A DNA stretch of 64,000 nucleotides from an uncultured Exiguobacterium sp. (GTDB lineage Bacteria; Bacillota; Bacilli; Exiguobacteriales; Exiguobacteriaceae), in the NCBI GenBank assembly GCA_913775715.1, contig CAJYMC010000007.1, positions 434,001 through 498,000 of the forward strand, written 5' to 3'. Below the pieces are notes generated by a model. The model did not search any database and had not been told where the DNA came from. It saw only the letters and a list, made by a program, of their open reading frames with translations. The position numbers and the translations under genes are program-made. Shown here one piece after another: positions 27,807 to 35,728 of this stretch. How positions within the stretch are numbered: position 1 is the stretch's first letter; every line of letters begins with the position of its first letter.

Positions 27807-28531
27807 ACATCCGTGTGTTGACGTTGTTTCCGGAAATGTTTTCAGCGCTTGATCATTCAATCGTCAAGCGAGCGCAGGACGATGAACATGTCAGTCTCGA
27901 AACAATCAATTTTCGAGACTTCTCGACGAATCGTCATGGTAAGGTCGATGATTATCCGTATGGCGGAGGAGCAGGTATGCTGTTGACACCTCAACCTGTC
28001 TTTGATGCGATGGCAAGTCTGCCGGAACGAAAACGACGGATCATCGTCATGACACCGACCGGTAAACGTTTCTCGCAACGAATGGCAGAAGAGTGGGCAA
28101 ACGAAGAAGAGTTAGTCTTTTTATGTGGTCACTATGAGGGGTTTGACCAGCGGATCCATGATCAGTTAGTGACGGATGAGGTCTCGCTCGGAGACTTCGT
28201 CTTGACGGGAGGAGAACTCGCGGCGATGACGATGATTGACGCCGTCGTCCGTTTGTTACCTGACGTCCTCGGTGCGTCTGCAAGTCACGAAGATGATTCC
28301 TTCTCGACGGGACTTCTCGAATACCCGCACTATACACGTCCGGCAGATTATAAAGGATACCGAGTACCCGATGTCTTATTATCAGGCAACCATGCCCGGA
28401 TTGAAAAATGGCGACGGGAACAGTCGCTGAAGCGGACATTAGAGCGTCGTCCGGATCTGTTGGCTGATGTTTCATTAACCGATGACGATCGTCGTTATTT
28501 AGACTCGATTTCAGGATTGTCAAACGACTGA
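27803..28531 (+). CDS. trmD: tRNA (guanine-37-N1)-methyltransferase TrmD
   Basis: Makes m1G37 next to the anticodon and so prevents +1 frameshifting. 242 residues of the SPOUT trefoil-knot fold with the signatures [17 protein letters not shown] and YPHYTRP. It is translationally coupled to rimM. An RNA leader for rplS follows. Confidence 0.96.
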   Translation: MNIRVLTLFPEMFSALDHSIVKRAQDDEHVSLETINFRDFSTNRHGKVDDYPYGGGAGMLLTPQPVFDAMASLPERKRRIIVMTPTGKRFSQRMAEEWANEEELVFLCGHYEGFDQRIHDQLVTDEVSLGDFVLTGGELAAMTMIDAVVRLLPDVLGASASHEDDSFSTGLLEYPHYTRPADYKGYRVPDVLLSGNHARIEKWRREQSLKRTLERRPDLLADVSLTDDDRRYLDSISGLSND

Positions 28532-28544
28532 ATCTATGATAAGT

Positions 28545-28622
28545 TAAAACATGTGGCAAAAGCCACCCATTAACGATGTTCCGCTGTCGGATGCTTGAAG
28601 CAAATGAAGATAAGAACATTGG
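28545..28622 (+). ncRNA. L19 (rplS) leader RNA
   Basis: A small hairpin GTGGC-AAAA-GCCAC (28553-28566), then ATGTTC (28576-28581) pairing with GAACAT (28614-28619) and an internal TGCTT/AGCA stem. The primary sequence GTTCCGCTGT...GATGCT...AAGATAAGAAC resembles the Bacillota L19 leader. It is probably an autoregulatory site for ribosomal protein L19. Identification is from memory of the motif, not from a covariance search. Confidence 0.72.
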
Positions 28623-28642
28623 TGAAAAAGGAGAAATCATTC

Positions 28643-28996
28643 ATGAACACACAACAATTGTTCCGTGAACTTACACAAGAACAAATCAAGTCAGACGTCC
28701 CTGCGTTCCGTCCTGGGGATACAGTCCGTGTACACGTTAAAGTCGTCGAGGGTACGCGTGAGCGTATTCAGCTCTTCGAAGGCGTAGTCATTAAACGTCA
28801 CGGTGGCGGCATCAGTGAAACATTCACAGTCCGTAAAATTTCTTACGGAGTTGGCGTTGAGCGTGCTTTCCCGCTCCACTCACCACGTGTTGCACAAATC
28901 GAAGTCGTTCGCTACGGTAAAGTCCGTCGTGCGAAACTTTACTACCTCCGTAACCTTCGTGGTAAAGCGGCGCGTATTAAAGAAATTCGTCGTTAA
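28643..28996 (+). CDS. rplS: Ribosomal protein bL19
   Basis: A 117-residue protein of the large subunit at the subunit interface; characteristic [13 protein letters not shown], the [12 protein letters not shown] segment and a basic C-terminus [22 protein letters not shown] precedes the ATG at 28643. It is followed by a terminator and preceded by a leader RNA. Confidence 0.97.
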   Translation: MNTQQLFRELTQEQIKSDVPAFRPGDTVRVHVKVVEGTRERIQLFEGVVIKRHGGGISETFTVRKISYGVGVERAFPLHSPRVAQIEVVRYGKVRRAKLYYLRNLRGKAARIKEIRR

Positions 28997-29011
28997 TCAT
29001 GTGAAAAAGTG

Positions 29012-29040
29012 GCTTGTCTCCGGACAAGCTTCTTTTTTTT
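29012..29040 (+). terminator. rplS terminator
   Basis: GCTTGTC-TCCG-GACAAGC stem-loop followed by a run of eight T. The T-run overlaps the -35 position for the next promoter. Confidence 0.88.
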
Positions 29041-29058
29041 GCTGTTTATGCGTATACT
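29030..29058 (+). promoter_or_regulatory. Candidate lepB promoter in terminator tail
   Basis: -10 TATACT (29053-29058) with 17-base spacing from TTCTTT (29030-29035), which is part of the rplS terminator tail. The -10 is good and the -35 weak. Confidence 0.45.
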
Positions 29059-29100
29059 AATCCTTAGGAAGAAATTGTGTTAATCAAAGGAGTGGAATTC

Positions 29101-29640
29101 GTGAAGGAGTTATTCAGCTGGGTAAAGGCGCTCGTCGTAGCGCTCGTCATCGCGTTCATCATTCGAACGTTCCTGTTCGTACCTGTCATCGTTGATGGGG
29201 AATCGATGATGCCGACCTTACACAATGCGGATCGGATGATCGTCAATAAGATCCCGTATTATTTTAATGAACCAGAAAGAGGCGATATTGTCGTCTTCCA
29301 TGCGACAGAAACACGCGACTATATCAAACGAGTCATCGCTGTTCCTGGAGATACGATGTATTATAAAGACGATACGTTGTACGTCAACGATAAGAAAATC
29401 GCTGAGCCGTACTTGAAAGAGTACAAAGCTCAGATGAATGGTGTTCCATTGACGGAGGACTTCACGCTTGAGGAACGGACAGGAAAAACGACTGTTCCAA
29501 AAGGCAAGGTATTCGTTATGGGAGATAACCGTCAGAACTCAAAAGATAGTCGTGATATCGGTTTTGTGGATGAAGATCAAATCGTTGGAACGACGAACTT
29601 CGTTTTCTATCCATTCAATGACTTACGCTCTGTCGATTAA
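29101..29640 (+). CDS. lepB: Signal peptidase I
   Basis: Membrane-bound serine protease that removes signal peptides from exported proteins. 179 residues: one N-terminal membrane anchor (about 10-30), catalytic Ser35 in GESMMPTL, catalytic Lys76 in YIKRVIAVPGD and box E MGDNRQNSKDSR. The GTG at 29101 has AAAGGAG at proper spacing; the in-frame GTG at 29077 is weaker. It lies between rplS and rbgA. Confidence 0.94.
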   Translation: MKELFSWVKALVVALVIAFIIRTFLFVPVIVDGESMMPTLHNADRMIVNKIPYYFNEPERGDIVVFHATETRDYIKRVIAVPGDTMYYKDDTLYVNDKKIAEPYLKEYKAQMNGVPLTEDFTLEERTGKTTVPKGKVFVMGDNRQNSKDSRDIGFVDEDQIVGTTNFVFYPFNDLRSVD

Positions 29641-29647
29641 AACGAAC

Positions 29648-29697
29648 GAAGGTGAGACGCTTACTGTGAAAAGTAAGTACCTCATCTTCTTTTCTTG
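29648..29697 (+). terminator. lepB terminator
   Basis: GAAGGTGAG (29648-29656) pairs with CTCATCTTC (29681-29689) and an inner CTTAC/GTAAG helix; TTTTCTT follows. One internal loop lowers certainty. Confidence 0.7.
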
Positions 29698-29715
29698 TCT
29701 GAAGTTGCGTATACT
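29687..29715 (+). promoter_or_regulatory. Candidate rbgA promoter in terminator tail
   Basis: TTCTTT (29687-29692), 17 bases, TATACT (29710-29715), again with the -35 in the terminator tail and the -10 context GCGTATACTA, as at lepB. Confidence 0.45.
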
Positions 29716-29787
29716 AGGGAGTGGATGTTTTTTCAAGTATCGTATGATCAGCAAGAAGTCCAGGAATATATGAACGAGGTGAAGGAT

Positions 29788-30651
29788 ATGACGATTCAAT
29801 GGTTCCCCGGTCACATGGCCAAAGCACGGCGGGAAGTCACAGAAAAATTAAAGTTGATCGATGTCGTGATCGAACTCGTCGACGCACGTCTTCCAATGTC
29901 GAGCCGTAACCCGATGGTCGAACAAATCACGGCAGGTAAGCCACGATTAATCGTTCTTAACAAAGCGGATATGGCGGACAAACGAGTGACGGAACAATGG
30001 ATGCAGGCATTACGGGCAGATGGTGTCGATGTCGTCGCGGTCGATGCGAAGCACAATAAAGGATTGAATCAAATCCACGAAGGTGCTTTACGACTAATGA
30101 AAGAAAAACATGCACGAATGAGGGAGAAAGGTCGGAACCCGAGTGCAATTCGTGCCTTGATCATCGGCATTCCGAACGTCGGGAAATCGACGCTCATCAA
30201 TCGACTCGCCGGTCGAAATATCGCAATCACGGGTGACCGTCCAGGTGTGACGAAACGTCAGCAGTGGATTAAGATGAAAACAGGTGAGATGGAATTACTC
30301 GATACGCCGGGTATCCTCTGGCCGAAGTTCGACGATCAAGTCGTCGGGTATCGGCTGGCCGCAACAGGTGCGATCAAGGATGATATCTTAAACATCGATG
30401 ATATCGCGTTGTTTGCTCTTCGCGAGCTAAAGACACGCTATCCGGAGCAGTTACGTGAGCGTTATCGTCTCGACGAAGTATCAGGAGAAGCAGTTGATGT
30501 ACTCGAAGCAATCGGTAAAAAGCGCGGATTCGTCTCGGGTGGCTACGTCGATTTCGAGCGGACGAGCGAGATGCTCCTGCATGAATTACGAACGGAAAAG
30601 CTCGGTCGGGTGACGCTTGAAACAGTCGAAGAGTGGGAAACGCATGTATAA
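29788..30651 (+). CDS. rbgA: 50S ribosome assembly GTPase RbgA (YlqF)
   Basis: GTPase needed for a late step of 50S subunit assembly. 287 residues with a circularly permuted GTPase domain: NKAD (G4) comes before GIPNVGKST (G1) and [10 protein letters not shown] (G3). A C-terminal helical RNA-binding domain follows. It starts with the family sequence [15 protein letters not shown] at 29788 after GAGGTGAAGG; upstream in-frame codons include the promoter. A terminator follows. Confidence 0.95.
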   Translation: MTIQWFPGHMAKARREVTEKLKLIDVVIELVDARLPMSSRNPMVEQITAGKPRLIVLNKADMADKRVTEQWMQALRADGVDVVAVDAKHNKGLNQIHEGALRLMKEKHARMREKGRNPSAIRALIIGIPNVGKSTLINRLAGRNIAITGDRPGVTKRQQWIKMKTGEMELLDTPGILWPKFDDQVVGYRLAATGAIKDDILNIDDIALFALRELKTRYPEQLRERYRLDEVSGEAVDVLEAIGKKRGFVSGGYVDFERTSEMLLHELRTEKLGRVTLETVEEWETHV

Positions 30652-30654
30652 CGG

Positions 30655-30687
30655 ACTTGGACATCCTTTGATGTCCAAGTTTTTTTC
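30655..30687 (+). terminator. rbgA terminator
   Basis: A perfect 11-bp stem ACTTGGACATC / GATGTCCAAGT with a four-base loop and seven T. Confidence 0.92.
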
Positions 30688-30702
30688 AAAGGAGCAGGAT
30701 GT

Positions 30703-31455
30703 ATGAAGATAGCAGAATTAAAAGAACGATTGCAAAAAGCGACACTAGAAGAATTTATTCAGATAAAGCAGGAACTGGCGTCAGATACGCGAAAAGGGGT
30801 GCATATGCTGTTTCGTCAGACGGAACGACGATTTGCGCTCGAAGAGCAACAACGGATCGATTTTAAGGAGCGACTCGCGTTTGAAGACGAGTATCGTCAG
30901 CAAGGGTACGTTCGGATTGCAGGAGTGGACGAAGTCGGACGAGGTCCACTAGCTGGTCCGGTCGTCGCAGCAGCTGTTATCTTACCAGACGGTTTCTATC
31001 ATCCAGGACTAACGGATTCAAAACAGATGAGTAAAGTACAGCGGCAAGCGGCACTGAAGCATCTGCAAGAAGTTGCTGAGATTGCGATCGGCATCATCGA
31101 ACCGGCTGAAATCGACGAAATCAATATCTATCAAGCATCGAAACGGGCGATGCAAGACGCAGTACACCAATTGCAACCGGATGCCTTACTTGTCGACGCG
31201 ATGACACTCGACGACGATACGCCACAACTCTCTCTCATCAAAGGAGATGCGCGAAGTGTCTCCATTGCTGCTGCAAGTGTCGTTGCGAAAGAGACACGAG
31301 ATGCGATGATGGAACAATACGCGATCGAGTATCCGGGATATGGATTTGAAACACACGCAGGTTACGGAACACCGATACATTTACAAGCGCTCGATACATT
31401 GGGCGTCACACCGATTCACCGGAAAACATTCCGTCCTGTCAAAGAACGTCTTTAG
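30703..31455 (+). CDS. rnhB: Ribonuclease HII
   Basis: Removes ribonucleotides from RNA-DNA hybrids. 250 residues: an N-terminal extension of about 70 residues typical of Bacillus-type RNase HII, then the catalytic domain with IAGVDEVGRGPLAGPV (D76, E77) and the later acidic residue in LLVDAM. AAAGGAGCAGG precedes the ATG. The ylqG-like gene follows after 12 bases. Confidence 0.95.
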   Translation: MKIAELKERLQKATLEEFIQIKQELASDTRKGVHMLFRQTERRFALEEQQRIDFKERLAFEDEYRQQGYVRIAGVDEVGRGPLAGPVVAAAVILPDGFYHPGLTDSKQMSKVQRQAALKHLQEVAEIAIGIIEPAEIDEINIYQASKRAMQDAVHQLQPDALLVDAMTLDDDTPQLSLIKGDARSVSIAAASVVAKETRDAMMEQYAIEYPGYGFETHAGYGTPIHLQALDTLGVTPIHRKTFRPVKERL

Positions 31456-31467
31456 GAGGGATCGAGC

Positions 31468-32334
31468 ATGCAAATCGAACATCGCGCCTTACTTCCATTT
31501 AAAATCATAGATCATGCGAACCTACCGTTACGGGAAGGCGCAAACATCGTCGGTAAAGTATTGAAGCTGTTGCCGGACGGATTGATGGAACTCCAAGTCG
31601 GTCAACGCGTCTTGACGGCAGGGACGACAGCTGAACTAAAAGAGGGGAACATGTATCGCTTTCAAGTCGTGTCAGCAGAGGGACAACCGGTCCTAAAAAT
31701 CATTTCGACCGAGTCTGTTCCGCAAAAGTCGGCTCTTCCCCAGTTACTTGATTCCTTTTTACAACGCCAGACGGTACCGACTGCACAAACACGGGAACTC
31801 CTAAGGCAAATTGGTCAACCGGTGACGGAAGGAGAAGCGAAGCAGTTAAAGCACGCTCTTACCGAACTCGTTCAACTGGCAAAGGGCGACGATACAGGTC
31901 GAACGCTTGATCGAAAGACGAGTGATCAGATTTTAGCGCAACAACTCGTCCAAGCAACGAACGAAGCAGGGAAAGGAGTCTATTTATTTCAATTACCTCA
32001 ATTTGGACCGTTCGAAGATGTGGACCTGATGATGGAAGCACCGTTCGAACGGACGTTTGATCCGAATCATGCCCGTGTCGTCTTATATCTTCAATTACCG
32101 ACGCTCGGTGAGGTCGCTGTTGACGTCTTGATCGCAGACCGGAATGTTTCGATATCCGTATTTCATCCGAATGCGCACGTCAATACGTTCATGCGCGCCT
32201 ACACACCGCAAATCCAGACTCGTCTTGAGGAACAAGGCTATGCATTGACGCGATTCGATTGGGTCGAACAGACGAAAGAGCGCGTACCGCATGATATCTC
32301 AACGCGTAACGAAAGGGTGGATCTTCATATATGA
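31468..32334 (+). CDS. YlqG-like protein with FliK-like C-terminus
   Basis: A 288-residue protein without a signal peptide or membrane helix. The N-terminal half has a small beta-rich region (about 20-75) and a helical, glutamine-rich middle. The C-terminal part (about 190-260) has the pattern R-V-V-L-Y-L-Q-L-P-T-L-G-E-V, followed by a V-x-V/ISV strand, resembling the FliK C-terminal domain, as also present in fliK at 51.0 kb. It overlaps the next gene (ATGA), whose product resembles the FlhB C-terminal domain, the natural partner of FliK. Position matches ylqG of B. subtilis. The flagellar-export link is an inference. Confidence 0.65.
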   Translation: MQIEHRALLPFKIIDHANLPLREGANIVGKVLKLLPDGLMELQVGQRVLTAGTTAELKEGNMYRFQVVSAEGQPVLKIISTESVPQKSALPQLLDSFLQRQTVPTAQTRELLRQIGQPVTEGEAKQLKHALTELVQLAKGDDTGRTLDRKTSDQILAQQLVQATNEAGKGVYLFQLPQFGPFEDVDLMMEAPFERTFDPNHARVVLYLQLPTLGEVAVDVLIADRNVSISVFHPNAHVNTFMRAYTPQIQTRLEEQGYALTRFDWVEQTKERVPHDISTRNERVDLHI

Positions 32335-32591
32335 AAAAAGCAATAGCTCTATCATACGAAGAACAGATGCATGCCCCAAAAGTCGTCGCTAAGGGATCGG
32401 AACACATTGCAGAACGGATTTTAGAAGAGGCATTAAAACATGATATTCCGATTCGGCAGGACGAAACGCTGATGACGTTACTAGACGCTGTTCAAGTATC
32501 AGAACAGATTCCAGAAGAATTGTACGGTGTTATTGCTGAGTTATTCGCCTTTTTATATCGTCTCGATCAAGATGAAATTCTGAAAAAATAA
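32331..32591 (+). CDS. ylqH: FlhB C-terminal-domain-like protein (YlqH/FlhX)
   Basis: An 86-residue soluble protein that resembles the piece of FlhB released after autocleavage. Aligned by eye with FlhB from this window (after N278): A-I-A-L-S-Y with A-V-A-I-Q-Y, APKVVAKG with APIVVAKG, D-I-P-I with D-V-P-I, and AELFAFLYRL with AETLAFVYQL. The NPTH site itself is absent, so it begins just after the cleavage point. Such proteins can substitute for the FlhB C-terminal fragment in some bacteria. Its start overlaps the YlqG-like stop. Confidence 0.82.
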   Translation: MKKAIALSYEEQMHAPKVVAKGSEHIAERILEEALKHDIPIRQDETLMTLLDAVQVSEQIPEELYGVIAELFAFLYRLDQDEILKK

Positions 32592-32610
32592 AGCTTTCGA
32601 TCGATAACGA

Positions 32611-32639
32611 TAGACAGCGCTTCCAATTTTAACTACAAT
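32611..32639 (+). promoter_or_regulatory. sucC promoter with cre-like site
   Basis: -35 TAGACA (32611-32616), 17 bases, -10 TACAAT (32634-32639). AGACAGCGCTTCCA (32612-32625) matches the cre consensus with three mismatches and overlaps the -35 and spacer. Confidence 0.7.
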
Positions 32640-32678
32640 GAAAGAGCCGAAACTAAAGGGGTTAAGGGGGATTTTTTC

Positions 32679-33839
32679 ATGAATGTACATGAGTATCAGG
32701 CAAAAGAATTACTTCGTTCGTACGGTGTACCCGTACCAAACGGAATCGCAGCCTTCACCGTCGAAGAGGCGGTCGATGCATCAGAACAATTGTCAGGCCC
32801 GATTAAAGTCGTCAAAGCTCAAATTCACGCGGGGGGACGCGGTAAAGCAGGTGGCGTCAAGCTTGCGAAATCGCAAGAAGAAGTGAAAGAATATGCGACG
32901 GAGTTACTCGGCAAAACGCTCGTCACGCACCAAACAGGTCCAGAAGGAAAAGTCGTTCAACGTCTTCTTGTCGAAGAAGGTTGTGCGATTGACAAAGAAT
33001 ACTATCTTGGAATCGTACTTGATCGTGTGACAGGACGTGTCGTCATCATGGGATCAAGCGAAGGTGGTATGGACATCGAAGAGGTGGCGGAAGCGACACC
33101 AGAAAAAATCATCAAAGAAGTCGTCGATCCTGCAGTTGGTCTTCAAGGATTCCAAGCGCGTAAACTTGCGTTCGCAATGGGTGTTCCTGTGAAGCTCGTC
33201 AACAAGTTCGTAGGCATGGTCACGAAACTCTACAACTTCTTCGTCGACAAGGATTGTTCGATCGCAGAAATCAACCCACTCGTTACGACGAAGGATGGCG
33301 AAGTCCTCGCACTGGATGCGAAGTTGAACTTCGACTCAAATGCATTGTATCGTCATGCGGACATCGTGGCGTTACGTGACGAAACAGAAGAAGATCCACG
33401 CGAAGTCGAAGCATCAAAGAGTGATTTGAACTACATCGCGCTCGATGGAAATATCGGCTGCCTTGTCAATGGTGCGGGTCTTGCCATGGCAACGATGGAT
33501 ATCATCAAACACTTCAGTGGTGATCCTGCGAACTTCCTCGATGTCGGTGGTGGTGCGACGAAGGAAAAAGTAACAGAAGCCTTCAAACTGATCTTATCGG
33601 ATGAGAACGTCAAAGGGATTTTCGTCAACATCTTCGGTGGAATCATGAAATGTGACGTCATCGCAGAAGGTATCGTTGCGGCGACAAAAGAAGTCGGTCT
33701 CGAATTGCCACTCGTCGTTCGTCTTGAAGGGACGAACGTTGATGCAGGGAAACAAATTCTCAAAGATTCAGGTCTAGCGATTACAGCAGCTACATCAATG
33801 GCAGACGGCGCAGAAAAAATCGCTGCGCTCGTGAAGTAA
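32679..33839 (+). CDS. sucC: Succinyl-CoA synthetase (ADP-forming), beta subunit
   Basis: TCA-cycle enzyme subunit that binds nucleotide and CoA-ester substrate; makes ATP from succinyl-CoA. 386 residues, begins [11 protein letters not shown], has the ATP-grasp domain with [15 protein letters not shown] and [15 protein letters not shown], and the C-terminal flavodoxin-like domain. AAGGGGG precedes the ATG. sucD follows after 13 bases. Confidence 0.96.
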   Translation: MNVHEYQAKELLRSYGVPVPNGIAAFTVEEAVDASEQLSGPIKVVKAQIHAGGRGKAGGVKLAKSQEEVKEYATELLGKTLVTHQTGPEGKVVQRLLVEEGCAIDKEYYLGIVLDRVTGRVVIMGSSEGGMDIEEVAEATPEKIIKEVVDPAVGLQGFQARKLAFAMGVPVKLVNKFVGMVTKLYNFFVDKDCSIAEINPLVTTKDGEVLALDAKLNFDSNALYRHADIVALRDETEEDPREVEASKSDLNYIALDGNIGCLVNGAGLAMATMDIIKHFSGDPANFLDVGGGATKEKVTEAFKLILSDENVKGIFVNIFGGIMKCDVIAEGIVAATKEVGLELPLVVRLEGTNVDAGKQILKDSGLAITAATSMADGAEKIAALVK

Positions 33840-33852
33840 GGGGGAGCTAAAG

Positions 33853-34770
33853 ATGAGTATTTGGGTGAACGAATCGACGAAAGTCATTATTCAAGGGATT
33901 ACTGGTAACCAAGGGATGTTCCATGGCGAACAGATGATTGACTACGGCACAAATCTCGTAGGCGGTGTCACACCAGGAAAAGGCGGTACGGAAGTACTCG
34001 GTGGTGTTCCTGTCTTTGATACGGTCGCACAAGCGGTCGAAAAATCAGGTGCGAACGCATCGATCATCTACGTTCCACCAGCATTCGCAGCGGATGCAAT
34101 TATGGAAGCAGCAGACGCGAACATCGCGTTGATCATCTGTATCACGGAAGGTATTCCAGTTCTTGATATGGTCAAAGTAAAACGTTACCTCGAAGGCAAA
34201 CCAGTCCGTCTCATCGGACCGAACTGCCCGGGCGTCATCACTCCAGGTGTTGCGAAACTTGGTATCATGCCAGGATATATCCATACACCAGGTCATGTCG
34301 GTATCGTCTCACGTTCTGGGACTTTGACGTATGAAGCTGTCCATCAATTAACGACGGCTGGCATCGGTCAATCGACAGCTGTTGGTATCGGGGGCGACCC
34401 GGTCAATGGAACGGACTTCATCGATACGCTCAAAGCGTTCAATGAAGACCCAGAAACAAAAGCCGTCATCATGCTCGGTGAAATCGGTGGAACGGCTGAA
34501 GAAGAAGCGGCTGAGTGGGTCAAAGCGAACATGACGAAACCAGTCATTGGTTTCATCGGTGGTCAAACAGCTCCTGCCGGTAAACGGATGGGTCACGCAG
34601 GTGCGATCATCTCTGGCGGTAAAGGAACAGCTGCTGAAAAAATCAAGACACTCCGTGCAAATGGAATCGAAGTAGCAGAAACACCAGCTGTCATTGGTGA
34701 GACGTTAATCCGTGTCATCAAAGAAGCAGGGATCTATGACGAGTGCGTGACGAACAGCACAGTCAAATAA
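33853..34770 (+). CDS. sucD: Succinyl-CoA synthetase (ADP-forming), alpha subunit
   Basis: CoA-binding and phospho-histidine subunit. 305 residues with [12 protein letters not shown], the CoA-binding GPNCPGVI segment and the active-site histidine in [20 protein letters not shown] precedes the ATG. It completes the sucCD operon and is followed by a terminator. Confidence 0.96.
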   Translation: MSIWVNESTKVIIQGITGNQGMFHGEQMIDYGTNLVGGVTPGKGGTEVLGGVPVFDTVAQAVEKSGANASIIYVPPAFAADAIMEAADANIALIICITEGIPVLDMVKVKRYLEGKPVRLIGPNCPGVITPGVAKLGIMPGYIHTPGHVGIVSRSGTLTYEAVHQLTTAGIGQSTAVGIGGDPVNGTDFIDTLKAFNEDPETKAVIMLGEIGGTAEEEAAEWVKANMTKPVIGFIGGQTAPAGKRMGHAGAIISGGKGTAAEKIKTLRANGIEVAETPAVIGETLIRVIKEAGIYDECVTNSTVK

Positions 34771-34782
34771 ATCAAAAAAAGG

Positions 34783-34815
34783 AGCTGTCCTGATCAAATC
34801 AGGACGGCTTTCTTC
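34783..34815 (+). terminator. sucD terminator
   Basis: AGCTGTCCTGAT pairs with ATCAGGACGGCT (one G-T) around a three-base loop, followed by TTCTTC. Confidence 0.8.
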
Positions 34816-34853
34816 TATATAAATAAGAAGCTTAAATAAGGAGCGTTGATCTC

Positions 34854-35681
34854 ATGAAACGTGAACTGTATGTCCGCTTCGCCATGTGTCAGGTACCGTA
34901 CACGATTGTCCGATTGATTGAGCAATTCGGAATCGTTCCCAGTCATGAATTACCCGTTTCGACGCGTCTTCGAAAACGGTATGAACAAGCACTCCAGCTT
35001 GATTGGATTGAAGAGTCGATTCTAGTCAAAGGAGATCCATTGTTTCCGACTGCGTTACTGACGATCCCTCAACCGGTCTATGCCCTCTTTTACCGCGGTG
35101 ATCCGTCCCGCCTAACACTTCCACGCGTCAGTATCATCGGTAGCCGTACTCCCTCACCGCAACACCTTTCCCGCATGCGCTTCCTGCAATCCTTCTTTCA
35201 CCCAGATCTCGCCACCGTTTCCGGAGGTGCTTATGGTATCGATTCCCTCGTCCATCGCTTGTCCTTAAAACACCAGCAGACAACGATTGCGGTTCTCGCT
35301 GGCGGACTTGACCGCCTCTATCCTACTTCCCATGCTACTCTATTTGAACGTATCCTCTCGCACGGTCTTCTTCTCTCCGAATATCCACCCGGAACTCCTA
35401 TTCAAAAATTTCAATTTCTAGAACGAAATCGGATCATTGCTGGCTTGTCTTCATCATTGATCATCGTCGAAGCGGCGAAACGAAGCGGTACGATGAACAC
35501 TGCTAATCACGCGCTTGACCAAGGAAAAGATGTCTATTGTTTGCCGGGTTGTCCCACGGAATCGTTCTTTACCGGAACGAATCAATTGATCGCAGAAGGT
35601 GCGATTCCACTCCTTGATCCGGAAGAAGTTTCAAAAAGTATTCGGCTGAACGTTGACAAATGGGAATCGAGACTACTATGA
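34854..35681 (+). CDS. dprA: DNA processing protein DprA
   Basis: Loads RecA on incoming single-stranded DNA during natural transformation. 275 residues, slightly short, with the Rossmann-like DprA core: IIGSRTPS, SGGAYGIDS, GGLDRLYP, SEYPPG, ERNRIIAGLS, and EAAKRSGTMNTA near the end. The N-terminal part (1-70) resembles the SAM/HhH region; no C-terminal winged helix is evident. The middle (about 35080-35420) is notably C/T-rich compared with its purine-rich neighbours. Start at 34854 after AAGGAGCG. The topA promoter lies in its 3' end. Confidence 0.92.
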   Translation: MKRELYVRFAMCQVPYTIVRLIEQFGIVPSHELPVSTRLRKRYEQALQLDWIEESILVKGDPLFPTALLTIPQPVYALFYRGDPSRLTLPRVSIIGSRTPSPQHLSRMRFLQSFFHPDLATVSGGAYGIDSLVHRLSLKHQQTTIAVLAGGLDRLYPTSHATLFERILSHGLLLSEYPPGTPIQKFQFLERNRIIAGLSSSLIIVEAAKRSGTMNTANHALDQGKDVYCLPGCPTESFFTGTNQLIAEGAIPLLDPEEVSKSIRLNVDKWESRLL

Positions 35682-35682
35682 T
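35653..35682 (+). promoter_or_regulatory. topA promoter inside the dprA 3' end
   Basis: TTGACA (35653-35658), 18 bases, TATGAT (35677-35682), overlapping the last codons and stop of dprA, about 40 bases before the topA start. Confidence 0.68.
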
Positions 35683-35728
35683 AAGTGAGATTAAAATACG
35701 AGTACGCCTCTAATAGGGAGCGATTGCA

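Noticed and set aside
28047..28640. 197-codon minus-strand frame opposite trmD and the L19 leader
   Set aside because: Overlaps a conserved gene and an RNA leader; product looks like a frame shadow.
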